Assembly (NCBI RefSeq): GCF_900104335.1
Contig: NZ_FMXT01000012.1
Coordinates: forward strand, 1-64,000
Direction: 5' to 3'
Source: Pseudobutyrivibrio sp. YE44
GTDB lineage: Bacteria; Bacillota; Clostridia; Lachnospirales; Lachnospiraceae
DNA length: 64,000 nt
Shown here: positions 1 through 7,770 of the stretch, piece after piece
How positions within the stretch are numbered: position 1 is the first letter of the stretch
How the letters are laid out: every line of letters starts with the position of its first letter
Program-made: the position numbers and the translations under genes
The notes under the pieces: generated by a model
The model's database searches: none
What the model was told of the DNA's origin: nothing
Seen by the model: the letters and a program-made list of their open reading frames with translations, nothing else

Positions 1-302
1 ATATGGAAATGATTCTGCATACTGATCAAGGTTCAGTTTATTCGTCTAAAAGTTTTAATGAACTTTTACCTTTGTACAACATCGTTCATTCAATGTCCCG
101 TGCTGGAACACCTACAGATAATGCAGCGATGGAGGCAATAAATGGATGGATGAAAGCAGAAATGTTCATGGATCTACATCTTACAAGCACAGAAAATATA
201 GCTGAAGAAATAGCTAATTATATCGTGTTCTTCAATGAGGAACGCCCTGCTTACTCTTTAAACTACCTGACTCCAAAACAATACCGGGAGTACTATGCCT
301 AA
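1..302 (+). CDS. IS3-family transposase (OrfB), C-terminal part
   Basis: This is the C-terminal end of a DDE (rve) integrase-type transposase; the gene begins before the window. The visible part has HTDQG, which carries the second catalytic Asp. It also has the SRAGTPTDNAAME segment, whose Glu is the third catalytic residue, and the usual IS3 ending with NEERPAYSLNYLTPKQY. Downstream there is a plausible right inverted-repeat end. The upstream orfA and left end cannot be seen, so whether the copy is complete is unknown. Confidence 0.9.
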   Translation, partial: MEMILHTDQGSVYSSKSFNELLPLYNIVHSMSRAGTPTDNAAMEAINGWMKAEMFMDLHLTSTENIAEEIANYIVFFNEERPAYSLNYLTPKQYREYYA

Positions 303-327
303 AATGAATGACGAAAAATTAGAAATC

Positions 328-353
328 GTGTCTACTTTTAGTTGACTAGTGCA
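328..353. repeat. Probable right terminal inverted repeat of the IS3-family element
   Basis: The segment lies 26 bases after the transposase stop. Read on the minus strand it begins TGCACTAGTCAACTAAAAG and ends ACAC. This has the TG...CA form and the GTCAACTAAAAG core often seen at IS3-family ends. The left end lies outside the window, so the match cannot be confirmed here. Confidence 0.45.
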
Positions 354-368
354 AATAAGAGAAATGAC

Positions 369-468
369 TACGGAAAAAAGCTTGAGAATAAGGAACATTA
401 CCGTAATTCAGATCAATGTAAGAAAATAGCTTACGGCATTTTGGGCGGTTAAAAGAGAAAAGTCCGTA
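369..468. repeat. Two 37-nt TACGGAA/TTCCGTA dyads (cluster 1)
   Basis: Two elements, at 369-405 and 432-468, are each exactly 37 nt. Each starts with TACGG-A and ends with its near reverse complement (TACCGTA or GTCCGTA), leaving a 23-nt interior. The first interior carries GAGAATAAGG. The copies start 63 bases apart. Four more copies with identical geometry lie at 7414-7672. They sit just beyond the IS3 end and before the VOC gene. Confidence 0.65.
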
Positions 469-495
469 ATTGAGGTATTAAAGGAGGACATTACA

Positions 496-879
496 ATGAA
501 AATAGAACACATTGCAATGTATGTAAACAACCTTGAGGCTACCAGGGATTTTTTCATTAAATACCTCGGCGGAAAATCCAATGATGGATACCACAACAAG
601 AATACTGATTTCAGATCCTACTTTATCACCTTTGAGGCTGGGGCCAGACTTGAAATAATGAATAAGCCTGGGCTGAATGATATGGAAAAGCCACTTAACA
701 GAACAGGATTGATTCATATTGCATTTTCAGTTGGTAGCAAAGAAAAGGTGGACGAGCTGACAAACACATTAAAAGAAGATGGATTTGAAGTTGTCAGTGG
801 ACCTCGTACCACAGGGGATGGCTATTATGAAAGCTGTATTGTTGGTGTTGAGGGAAATCAAATCGAGATAACAATTTAG
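496..879 (+). CDS. VOC family (glyoxalase/dioxygenase-fold) protein
   Basis: This is a 127-aa vicinal-oxygen-chelate protein of standard size. It has the paired beta-alpha-beta-beta-beta modules: the first starts at [18 protein letters not shown] and the second near residue 70 at GLIHIAFSV. Candidate metal ligands are His5, His74 and the Glu of QIEITI at the C-terminus. The start ATG has an excellent AAGGAGG about 9 bases upstream. The substrate cannot be told from sequence; the subfamily resembles lactoylglutathione lyase-like proteins. It is the first gene after the IS element and runs with the next gene, 37 bases downstream. Confidence 0.88.
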   Translation: MKIEHIAMYVNNLEATRDFFIKYLGGKSNDGYHNKNTDFRSYFITFEAGARLEIMNKPGLNDMEKPLNRTGLIHIAFSVGSKEKVDELTNTLKEDGFEVVSGPRTTGDGYYESCIVGVEGNQIEITI

Positions 880-916
880 CATATTACAAATAGAAAGAGA
901 TACAGTGAGGCGAACA

Positions 917-2047
917 ATGAAGGACTTGAAAAGATATAAAACTGTAAATAAAATTAAGCAATTTAACTTTCAAATTAACAGAGTGTTAACTTATGGCTCG
1001 GACGCCTGTGATGAGCGATTGGTTACAGCACGATTAGCAAAGGTTTCAACCTTAGATGAGTGGTATAAAGCATGGACAGAATTATCTGATATTGCTATTA
1101 ATAATAACAGATACATGCATGCTGCCTATTATGATAGGATGGCAGAATTCTTTCTGAAGCAGGATGATCCAAGAAAGTCACCACTATATGACAAGTGCAT
1201 AAAAGAATTTAAAACGGCTTTCGAACAGTACAGAATAAATTACAAAACATTTGAAGTTCCATATAAAAATGGCTTTATGATGTGCATCCGAATGACTCCA
1301 AGTCAGTATAAGCAAACAGTTCTAGTTTGTGGCGGCTATGATTCTTTTATTGAAGAGTTTGTGCTTCAGGTCCATAAATTTGTCCAGCAGGGTTATGAGG
1401 TAATCTTGATGGAGGGCCCAGGGCAGGGAGATTGTGTTAGACAGCATTTATATTTTGAAGCAAGCTTTGAAGAACCAGTTGCTGCAGTTTTAGATTTTTT
1501 TGAAGTCAAAGCTTGTGCCATGGTAGGAATATCCTGGGGAGGATATTTCGCCCTAAGGACAGCAGCTTTTGAAAAGCGAGTGACGAAAATTGTAGCCTAT
1601 GATGCCATGGATGATGGCTATGAAGTTATGACTAATATTTTTCCAAGGCCAATTCGCTGGTATGTTCGCAAGCTTATAAAAGAAGGCGACAGGACTAAGG
1701 TAAATCTATTATTAAAGAGAATTGCCAAAAGAAGTGTATTGGCAGATTGGATGCTTGCCCAGGGACAGTTTATCACTGGAACAGAATCTATTTATGACAT
1801 GTATATGGCACTTCAAGAGCATAATCTAAACGGTTTATACGAAAAGATTGATCAAGATGTTTTGCTAATGGCCGGCGAAAAAGATCACTACATACCTCTC
1901 TGTCAATTTGAGAGATGTCGAAAAAGAATTATTAATGCTAAAACTATGAAAGCACGCTGTTTTTCAGCAATAGAAGGTGGAGAGCAGCATTGCCAGATTG
2001 GTAATCATGAGTTGGCAATTGATACAATACTTAGGTGGCTAGCATAG
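917..2047 (+). CDS. Alpha/beta hydrolase (FrsA / DUF1100-like)
   Basis: A helical N-terminal cap of about 110 residues is followed by an alpha/beta-hydrolase core. Numbered from a GTG four codons upstream at 905, the nucleophile elbow GISWGGY gives Ser210, the acid is Asp326 in GEKDHYIP, and the base is His361 in GGEQHCQIGN, so the triad is complete. The architecture resembles the FrsA/2,6-dihydroxypseudooxynicotine-hydrolase group. The ATG at 917 is preferred because GTGAGG sits 6 bases before it; the GTG at 905 has only a weak purine stretch. The physiological ester or C-C bond substrate is unknown. Confidence 0.82.
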   Translation: MKDLKRYKTVNKIKQFNFQINRVLTYGSDACDERLVTARLAKVSTLDEWYKAWTELSDIAINNNRYMHAAYYDRMAEFFLKQDDPRKSPLYDKCIKEFKTAFEQYRINYKTFEVPYKNGFMMCIRMTPSQYKQTVLVCGGYDSFIEEFVLQVHKFVQQGYEVILMEGPGQGDCVRQHLYFEASFEEPVAAVLDFFEVKACAMVGISWGGYFALRTAAFEKRVTKIVAYDAMDDGYEVMTNIFPRPIRWYVRKLIKEGDRTKVNLLLKRIAKRSVLADWMLAQGQFITGTESIYDMYMALQEHNLNGLYEKIDQDVLLMAGEKDHYIPLCQFERCRKRIINAKTMKARCFSAIEGGEQHCQIGNHELAIDTILRWLA

Positions 2048-2086
2048 TTGTCCTAAGAAAACCATGTAAAATAGGAGAAGAAAACC

Positions 2087-2809
2087 ATGCCAAACGAAAA
2101 CGGAACTTGGATAATGTATGGGGTAGAGTGGGATGACCCAGAGTGTCTTCACACAGTAGATGATGCAATTGCATATATTAATGAGATAGGCTTTTTACCA
2201 TTATTCAAGAATGAGATTCCTGGATTTTCTTTAGAGGAAAGAACCGTTCCTGAATATTGGTGGAGCGGAGACCAAGGGGTGGATCCATGGGAGTGGCGAG
2301 AGATAATTGCCCGCCGAGGAGAGATTGCCTATGGCAAATTCTTTGATAAGAAGGCTGGTTTTATTTCTAGAGAATGGCTTCCTTATTTTGCAAATTATAG
2401 ACGTGATGGGTATGATTTTGATGCCCTTTGGGAGGATGGTAAGGCTTCTCGCAGACAGAAAAAGATTATGGATTTGTTTGAAGAGAATGAAGAGCTCTAT
2501 TCTAATGAAATCAAAAAGCTGGCAGGCTTTGGAAAAGGTGGAGAGAAGGGCTTTGATGGAACCATCACGGATTTACAGATGAAGACATATCTTACAGTAA
2601 AGGATTTCCGTCAGCGCAAGAATAAGCAGGGCGAAGCCTATGGCTGGCCAATCGCCATATATGCAACACCAGAAAACCTCTTTGGCTACGATTATGTAAG
2701 GCGCAGATATAATGAAGAACCGTCTGCTTCAAAGGAGGCTATTGCAAATCATATTAGAGATATTTACCCTATAGCTACAGAGAAGCAGATTCAGAAGATA
2801 ATAAAGTGA
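2087..2809 (+). CDS. AlkZ-related winged-helix protein (tentative)
   Basis: This 240-aa soluble protein is rich in Trp and charged residues. The segment from about 120 to 195 (SRRQKKIMDLFEENEELYS, then FGKGGEKGFDG, DLQMKTYL, YGWPIAIYATPE) resembles the winged-helix part of AlkZ/YcaQ-related DNA glycosylase-like proteins. It is shorter than true AlkZ, and I see no proof of the catalytic QxQ motif, so glycosylase activity should not be assumed. The start has an AGGAGAAG SD. It follows the hydrolase by 39 bases and precedes an esterase by 36, so the three are probably co-transcribed. Confidence 0.5.
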   Translation: MPNENGTWIMYGVEWDDPECLHTVDDAIAYINEIGFLPLFKNEIPGFSLEERTVPEYWWSGDQGVDPWEWREIIARRGEIAYGKFFDKKAGFISREWLPYFANYRRDGYDFDALWEDGKASRRQKKIMDLFEENEELYSNEIKKLAGFGKGGEKGFDGTITDLQMKTYLTVKDFRQRKNKQGEAYGWPIAIYATPENLFGYDYVRRRYNEEPSASKEAIANHIRDIYPIATEKQIQKIIK

Positions 2810-2845
2810 TATAAAGATATATATGCTTAAAGAAAGGGAACGAAA

Positions 2846-3622
2846 ATGGCCTTAATACAAGTAAATTATTTATCAAAAGCTTTATTCAGAGAAGTACCGG
2901 TTAATGTGATACTTCCTGTGGATCGTTTTGATGCTGACACTAATCGATACTTAAATGGAAAAGAGCGCAAGTACAAAACTCTTTATCTCTTGCATGGTCT
3001 TTTAGGAAATTATAACGATTGGATAAGCCAGACCCGAATCCAGAAGTGGGCTGAGGAAAAGAACCTAGCGGTGGTAATGCCATCTGGAGATAATGCTTTT
3101 TACTTCAATTCAAGAACACCTTGGAATGATTATGGAACTTTTATTGGCGAAGAACTTGTGGAAGTAACCAGACGAATGTTTCCACTTTCGGATAAACGTG
3201 AGGATACCTTTATAGCAGGTCTTTCAATGGGTGGATTTGGTGCACTTCGAAATGGTATCGTATATTCGAATAATTTCAGTCATGTTGCAGGTCTGTCTTC
3301 GGCAGTGCATATTTTTGAGGATACCTCAGAGGAAGCAAATATTGGTCTGTTTGATAACATTGCAGAAGCTTCGAAGACCAACAAGAACCCTTGTGTGGCT
3401 GTGGAAGAGATGCTTTCAGAGAAGCGTCCTATTCCAAAATTTTACATGGCCTGTGGAACACAGGATGACTTAATGCCAGCAAATGTTGCTTTCAGAGATT
3501 TCCTACAGGAGAAAGGCATTGAGGTAACTTGGGACGAGGATGATTATGGTCACGATTGGGACTTCTGGGACAGTCAGATTAAGAAAGTTCTAGATTGGTT
3601 GCCTTTGGAATCCGAATGGTGA
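2846..3622 (+). CDS. Esterase D / tributyrin-esterase family hydrolase
   Basis: This 258-aa alpha/beta hydrolase is of the esterase D/EstA type and probably cleaves short acyl or acetyl esters in the cytoplasm. The oxyanion segment is LLHGLLGNYNDW near residue 50. The nucleophile is Ser127 in AGLSMGGFGALR, the acid is Asp207 or Asp208 in GTQDDLMP, and the catalytic His is His236 in DYGHDWDFWD. No signal peptide is present. The SD is AAAGGGAACG about 8 bases upstream. Its length and motif order match acetyl-esterases common in rumen Lachnospiraceae, but the substrate is an inference. Confidence 0.85.
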   Translation: MALIQVNYLSKALFREVPVNVILPVDRFDADTNRYLNGKERKYKTLYLLHGLLGNYNDWISQTRIQKWAEEKNLAVVMPSGDNAFYFNSRTPWNDYGTFIGEELVEVTRRMFPLSDKREDTFIAGLSMGGFGALRNGIVYSNNFSHVAGLSSAVHIFEDTSEEANIGLFDNIAEASKTNKNPCVAVEEMLSEKRPIPKFYMACGTQDDLMPANVAFRDFLQEKGIEVTWDEDDYGHDWDFWDSQIKKVLDWLPLESEW

Positions 3623-3680
3623 ATATGGACCAGAGCGATATATTGAAGTTTCATGTGTGGAGTGATAGAGGGATAAAAAT

Positions 3681-4010
3681 ATGAGTATTACAGTAAATTT
3701 AAGATACAAAGGTGCAAATGGAGCTGCAAAGAAATTTGCAGAGGAGATGATTAGCAGTGGAACTGTTGAAGCTATCAGAAATGAAAGTGGAAATCTCCGC
3801 TATGAATATTATGTTGCCTTAGATGATCCAGAGACTATTCTTTTAATTGATAGCTGGAAGAATCAGGAATCCATAGATGTTCATCATGCATCTCCTATGA
3901 TGGGGAAAATAACGGAGCTCAGAGAAAAGTATGACCTTCATATGACTGTTGAAAGATATGTTTCTGATGATTCTATGCCTGACAGAGATGAGTCATTTAT
4001 AAGAAAATGA
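3681..4010 (+). CDS. Antibiotic biosynthesis monooxygenase (ABM/YgiN-like) domain protein
   Basis: This 109-aa single-domain ferredoxin-fold protein belongs to the ABM superfamily. The typical features are the N-terminal strand ITVNLRYK, the helix around residues 14-30, the central NLRYEYYVALDDPETILLIDSWKN strand pair and the HHASPMM segment. Such proteins act as small cofactor-free oxygenases or quinol monooxygenases, but the reaction here is unknown. The SD is AGAGGGATAAAAAT. It sits in the same accessory gene string as its neighbours. Confidence 0.8.
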   Translation: MSITVNLRYKGANGAAKKFAEEMISSGTVEAIRNESGNLRYEYYVALDDPETILLIDSWKNQESIDVHHASPMMGKITELREKYDLHMTVERYVSDDSMPDRDESFIRK

Positions 4011-4108
4011 TGGTATGATTTAGATGTGAGGCTAATCTTTTATCAGTCTAAATATTCAAATTTGTCTAGTGGCCAAATTCAATGAGTATAATAAAATGGA
4101 GTAACAAT

Positions 4109-4405
4109 ATGGGATTTTTTTCAGAGATAGATGGAGAGCTTAAGCCATCAGATGATTATTTAGCAAACCACACTTTGGAAGGCTATGAAGAAGGCGACAT
4201 GGAGCATGATGACTATGAAGTCGAGGATGATAATGTGGCCATGTCTGTCATGAGAAAATGCAAGGATTGTGGCAAAGCCTTTACTTTGTCAGGGGCTATA
4301 AAGGATTTTGATTCTTATTTCGACGGAGAGTTCTTCTATATGGAAGAGTTTGTTGGACAGCTTTGCGGCAAGTGCGCCATAGCAGAAATTGAAGAGGAGT
4401 TTTAG
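4109..4405 (+). CDS. Small zinc-ribbon-like protein
   Basis: This is a 98-aa acidic protein of unknown function. A CKDCGKAF knuckle in the middle and a C-terminal CGKC pair together make a likely four-Cys zinc site. The segment between them (FDSYFDGEFFYMEEFVGQL) is aromatic and acidic. An ATG at 4082 is in frame, but the ATG at 4109 is preferred because TGGAG lies 7 bases before it and the 4082 start has no SD. The stop is 3 bases before the endonuclease IV gene, so the two are probably translationally coupled. Confidence 0.65.
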   Translation: MGFFSEIDGELKPSDDYLANHTLEGYEEGDMEHDDYEVEDDNVAMSVMRKCKDCGKAFTLSGAIKDFDSYFDGEFFYMEEFVGQLCGKCAIAEIEEEF

Positions 4406-4408
4406 AAA

Positions 4409-5236
4409 ATGATATACATAGGCTGTCACCTGTCAGTGACAAATGGATATGAGGCAATGGGACGCCAAATGACTGATTTTGGCGGTAGCACCTTTGCTTG
4501 GTTTACAAGAAATCCAAGAGGTGGAAAAGCTAAGGATATTGAAAAAGCAGATGTGGAAAAGCTTCAGGCTATTTTAGAAAAGGAAAAGTTTGGAAAGCTG
4601 GTAGCCCATGCCAGCTATACTATGAACCTCTGCTCAGCAAAGCCAGAGACCAGAGCAAATGGTCTTGATATGCTTAAGCAGGATTTGCAGAGAATGGAGC
4701 AGGTTCCAAATCAATACTACAATTTTCACCCAGGTTCTCACACAGGACAGGGAGCTGAGGTTGGAATTCAGCAGATTGCAGATGGATTGAACCAGTCACT
4801 TTGGGCTGATATGCACACCACAGTGCTTCTTGAAACAATGGCTGGAAAAGGCTCTGAGGTTGGCAAGACTTTTGAAGAACTTAGAGAAATTATCGACCGC
4901 GTAGAGTTAAATGAGAAGCTCGGTGTATGTCTCGATACTTGTCACATCTGGGATGGAGGCTACGACATAGTAAATGATTTCGACGGGGTGCTGACTCAGT
5001 TCGATAAGATTATCGGTCTTGATAGGCTAAAGGCTATCCATTTCAACGATAGTAAAAATGAATGCGGAGCTGCAAAGGACCGTCATGAGAAGCTTGGACA
5101 GGGCTACATTGGCATGGAAGCAATGAAGCGAATTGCACAGCATCCAGTTACCCAAAATCTTCCATTTATTCTTGAAACACCAAATGATGATGCCGGATAT
5201 ATTGGAGAAATCGCCACAGTAAAGAGTTGGTTTTAG
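4409..5236 (+). CDS. nfo: Endonuclease IV (deoxyribonuclease IV)
   Basis: This is a zinc-dependent AP endonuclease of base-excision repair that cuts 5' of abasic sites. The 275-aa TIM-barrel protein keeps every metal ligand expected from the E. coli enzyme: His67, His107, Glu142, Asp176 and His179 (CLDTCHIWDGGYD), His211 (HFNDSK), Asp224 and His226 (KDRHEKLGQG), and Glu256 (ILETPND). The GAAGAGGAG at the end of the preceding gene serves as SD. A strong terminator follows at 5265. Confidence 0.96.
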   Translation: MIYIGCHLSVTNGYEAMGRQMTDFGGSTFAWFTRNPRGGKAKDIEKADVEKLQAILEKEKFGKLVAHASYTMNLCSAKPETRANGLDMLKQDLQRMEQVPNQYYNFHPGSHTGQGAEVGIQQIADGLNQSLWADMHTTVLLETMAGKGSEVGKTFEELREIIDRVELNEKLGVCLDTCHIWDGGYDIVNDFDGVLTQFDKIIGLDRLKAIHFNDSKNECGAAKDRHEKLGQGYIGMEAMKRIAQHPVTQNLPFILETPNDDAGYIGEIATVKSWF

Positions 5237-5264
5237 TGGGATATTTAAAGTTTCAGAACTAGGA

Positions 5265-5297
5265 TTTAAGAGGTTGAAAAACCTCTTAAATTTTTTC
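5265..5297 (+). terminator. Rho-independent terminator after endonuclease IV
   Basis: An 11-bp stem (TTTAAGAGGTT with AACCTCTTAAA), a GAAA loop and a following T-run form a textbook intrinsic terminator, placed 29 bases after the nfo stop. The end of its T-tract abuts the -35 box of the merR promoter. Confidence 0.9.
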
Positions 5298-5328
5298 TTG
5301 ACTCTAACGTTACGTCATACTTTATATT
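5298..5328 (+). promoter_or_regulatory. MerR-type promoter with 19-bp spacer and central dyad
   Basis: The -35 TTGACT (5298-5303) and -10 TATATT (5323-5328) are separated by 19 bases instead of 17. The spacer contains the interrupted palindrome CTAACGTTACGT. Over-long spacers with such a dyad are the hallmark of promoters that MerR proteins distort and activate, which suggests autoregulation of the gene that starts 17 bases downstream. Confidence 0.85.
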
Positions 5329-5345
5329 AAAATCACACGGAGGGA

Positions 5346-6080
5346 ATGGCAGTGATGATGACAGTAAATGAAGTTAGCAAACTAGCGGGAGTGAGTATAC
5401 GCACCCTGCAATACTATGATCAGATTGGTCTTTTGAAGCCGGCAGAGTATACAGAATCTGGTTATAGACTGTATGACGATACAGCAATGGAAAGATTGCA
5501 GCAGATTTTATTGTTCAGAGAGCTGGAGTTTCCACTGAAAGAGATTAAGGACATAGTTGATAATCCCGACTTTGACAAGGAAAAAGCACTGGATCAACAG
5601 ATAGAGCTTTTAACCTTGAAGAAGGAGCACCTAGAAAACCTAATATCTTTCGCCCGTGAGATTAAAACAACAGGAGGAAGGAAAATGGACTTTTCAGTAT
5701 TTGATAATAGTAAAATTGAGGAATATGCAAAGAAAGCAAAGGAAGAGTGGGGCAACACCGCTGCCTACAAGGATTTTGAGAAGAAGTCTGCTGGCAGAAC
5801 AAAGGAAGACGAGAAGCAACTTTGGGCAGAATTTATGCAGCTATTTGTAAAGCTTGGTGAGGTTAAAAATGAGTCTCCAGATTCTGCCGCTGCACAGAGT
5901 ATAGTTAAAGAAATCCAGGAGTACATCACTGAACATTTCTACAAATGTGATAACAATATTCTTCTTGGACTTGGACAGGCATACGCCAGCGGTGGTGAGT
6001 TTACAGAAAACATTGACAAGGCAGGCGGTGCAGGCACTGGAGCCTTTGCATTTGAAGCCATAAAAGCATATTGTAAGTAG
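5346..6080 (+). CDS. MerR family regulator with TipAS drug-binding domain
   Basis: This 244-aa transcription factor has an N-terminal MerR winged helix (VNEVSKLAGVSIRTLQYYD and ESGYRLY, residues 7-48), then a coiled dimerisation helix to about residue 105. The C-terminal domain of about 130 aa matches TipAS/antibiotic-recognition domains (WAEFMQLF, FYKCDNNILLGLGQAYASGGEFTENIDKAG). TipAS domains bind thiopeptides and other bulky drugs covalently or tightly. Its own promoter has the MerR 19-bp geometry. No obvious dedicated target gene is adjacent, so it may control itself and distant efflux genes. Confidence 0.92.
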   Translation: MAVMMTVNEVSKLAGVSIRTLQYYDQIGLLKPAEYTESGYRLYDDTAMERLQQILLFRELEFPLKEIKDIVDNPDFDKEKALDQQIELLTLKKEHLENLISFAREIKTTGGRKMDFSVFDNSKIEEYAKKAKEEWGNTAAYKDFEKKSAGRTKEDEKQLWAEFMQLFVKLGEVKNESPDSAAAQSIVKEIQEYITEHFYKCDNNILLGLGQAYASGGEFTENIDKAGGAGTGAFAFEAIKAYCK

Positions 6081-6085
6081 GATTG

Positions 6086-6114
6086 ATGGAGCTACATTGG
6101 TGGCTCCATTTTTA
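6086..6114 (+). terminator. Rho-independent terminator after merR gene
   Basis: The stem ATGGAGC/GCTCCAT with a 10-base loop and a TTTTT run starts 6 bases after the stop codon. Confidence 0.8.
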
Positions 6115-6418
6115 GTACCATAAAAGTGTAGTTGTTAGAGAGTAATTAACTCTGATATCTGCACTTATTTTTGGTTGGAAAATATAGCATTATGGTGCAA
6201 TTCATATATGGCTTTATTTTTTTGAAGATTCTTATTTTTATAAGAAAAAAGTACGGGATTATCTTTTGCATAAAATAAAAAAGAATTTTGACATGTAGAT
6301 TGCTTCTGATACGTTTTTCTTCTATCAGTAGAAATTCTCAGAAAAAATGGCTTAATACTATTTTTTTACTCAAAAATCATATATAGTAGAATAATAATTA
6401 AATGCTTTAGGGGGATTA
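6115..6418. other. Non-coding gap before the CPBP-like gene
   Basis: About 300 very AT-rich bases carry no convincing gene. A TTGACA at 6288 lacks a good -10 at 17 bases. A TATAGT at 6382-6387, about 31 bases before the next start, is a possible -10 for that gene without a clear -35. The SD GGGG at 6411 belongs to the next gene. I see nothing else. Confidence 0.5.
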
Positions 6419-7078
6419 ATGAAAATGAATGAAAAGAAAGTAACTGGATTTGATTTTTTATGGTGTTCGCTTTATGCATGTGCAGCTTTTATGATTGAAT
6501 TGATACTTGTATTTATTGAAGAAAAAATGGGGCTTACATATGCTGAGTTTACTGTTTCACAGAATATAACTCATTGGCTAATCACTATTGCATTGTGGGT
6601 GGTTGCTGGCATCTTAGTTATTCGCTATGCAAAGAAATCCACTGGTTTTGATATCTGGGAGCAGAGAACAAAACTAAAGGGATGGCAGTATGTTGCTATT
6701 CTAGTCAGTATTGCGGTTATCACCTTTGCACAGTATTTAGATTGGGGTGGCTTTAAGGTTTCCCTTGAATGGCAGAGGCTTGGGGCAGTTAAATTTATAT
6801 TCCAATATATTTATTATTTGGCAGAAAGCTTTTTGATTTCCCTTGTTATTATCTACGGTCAGTTAGCCTGTGAAAAGTGGTTTAAGAATGAAAAGATTCC
6901 ATATGGTGGAATTATCCTTGGACTTACATGGGGACTTGGCCACATACTATCAAAGGGAAGTGTTTTGGCTGGAATCTTTACAGGACTCTCAGGAGTGCTA
7001 TTTGGTGCAGCCTATCTTTTCACAAACAGAGATTACCGAAAAGCATATCCACTGATTGCGCTGCTGTTTATTCTATAA
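6419..7078 (+). CDS. CPBP-like intramembrane protease homologue with degenerate catalytic motif
   Basis: This 219-aa polytopic membrane protein has about six hydrophobic helices. The C-terminal half follows the CPBP/Abi (CAAX protease and bacteriocin-processing) layout. One helix carries AESFLIS where EExxxR is expected, and a later helix carries LTWGLGHILSKG with the conserved His. The second Glu and the Arg of motif 1 are missing, so proteolytic activity is doubtful. The SD GGGG is about 5 bases before the ATG. Directly behind it lies a 35-bp tandem repeat array. Confidence 0.65.
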   Translation: MKMNEKKVTGFDFLWCSLYACAAFMIELILVFIEEKMGLTYAEFTVSQNITHWLITIALWVVAGILVIRYAKKSTGFDIWEQRTKLKGWQYVAILVSIAVITFAQYLDWGGFKVSLEWQRLGAVKFIFQYIYYLAESFLISLVIIYGQLACEKWFKNEKIPYGGIILGLTWGLGHILSKGSVLAGIFTGLSGVLFGAAYLFTNRDYRKAYPLIALLFIL

Positions 7079-7090
7079 ATATTATTTTGA

Positions 7091-7330
7091 ATCTCTTGTG
7101 CTATGGTGGCGTTGTTGCTAATGAATACTTTGTGCTGTGGTGGCTTTGTTGCCAATGAATACTTTGTGCTATGGTGGCTTTGTTTATCATTGTATTCCTT
7201 GTGCTATAGTGGCTTTGTTTATCATTGTATTCTTTGTGCTATAGTGGCTTTGTTTATCATTGTATTTTTTGTGCTATAGTGACTTTGTTACCTTTGAATT
7301 CCTTATGCTATTGTTGTTATTTTTATCATT
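7091..7330. repeat. 35-bp tandem repeat array, about 7 copies
   Basis: The unit contains TGTGCTATAGTGGCTTTGTT followed by TATCATTGTATTCT. Its TGTGCT landmarks fall at 7097, 7131, 7165, 7200, 7235, 7270 and about 7304, a period of 34-35. Copies 4-6 are nearly identical and the outer copies are diverged. No frame stays open across it, so it is non-coding. No dyad symmetry suggests a CRISPR repeat. Confidence 0.9.
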
Positions 7331-7413
7331 AGGGGCTTGAGGCTAGTTTGAATTAAATTTTCCTTTTGTATTCTTTAGGATCCGTTGGATTAAATTCTTA
7401 AATTGAGGTGTTT

Positions 7414-7672
7414 TACGGAACAGGGACATGATTATGGCATTTCTTCCGTAGTCAGTTTTGGTAAAACAGTCAAAATTCTTTGAAAGAAGAGGCATTTTAC
7501 GGAAGAACACCAGAATAAGATAGATTTTTCCGTAGCCAATATAAGAGCATTATAGGATACATCACAAAATACTACGGAAAAAATATAGGAATATGGGATT
7601 TATTCCGTAAAGAGCTTTAAAGTAAGAAAAGCGGCTACGGAACATGTTGAGAATAAGCAGTGGTTTACCGTA
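7414..7672. repeat. Four 37-nt TACGGAA/TTCCGTA dyads (cluster 2)
   Basis: Copies lie at 7414-7450, 7498-7534, 7573-7609 and 7636-7672. Each is exactly 37 nt, with 7-base inverted ends (TACGGAA and TTCCGTA, or TACCGTA in the last) and a 23-nt interior that keeps a central GAATAAG, GAATATG or GATTATG. Start-to-start distances are 84, 75 and 63. Together with the tandem array they fill the 690-base gap before the acetyltransferase gene, and I see no gene in it. Confidence 0.75.
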
Positions 7673-7770
7673 AAAATATATTTATTTACAGTGATAAGTG
7701 CAAGCGAGTAAGTTGATTTAATCAGAATAATCATAGAACCTAAAGTTTTAAGAACCATTAGGAGAAAAGC

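Noticed and set aside
7091-7672. CRISPR-like appearance of regularly spaced repeats
   Set aside because: The 35-bp units are contiguous without unique spacers, the 37-nt dyads share only their ends, and no cas gene is near.
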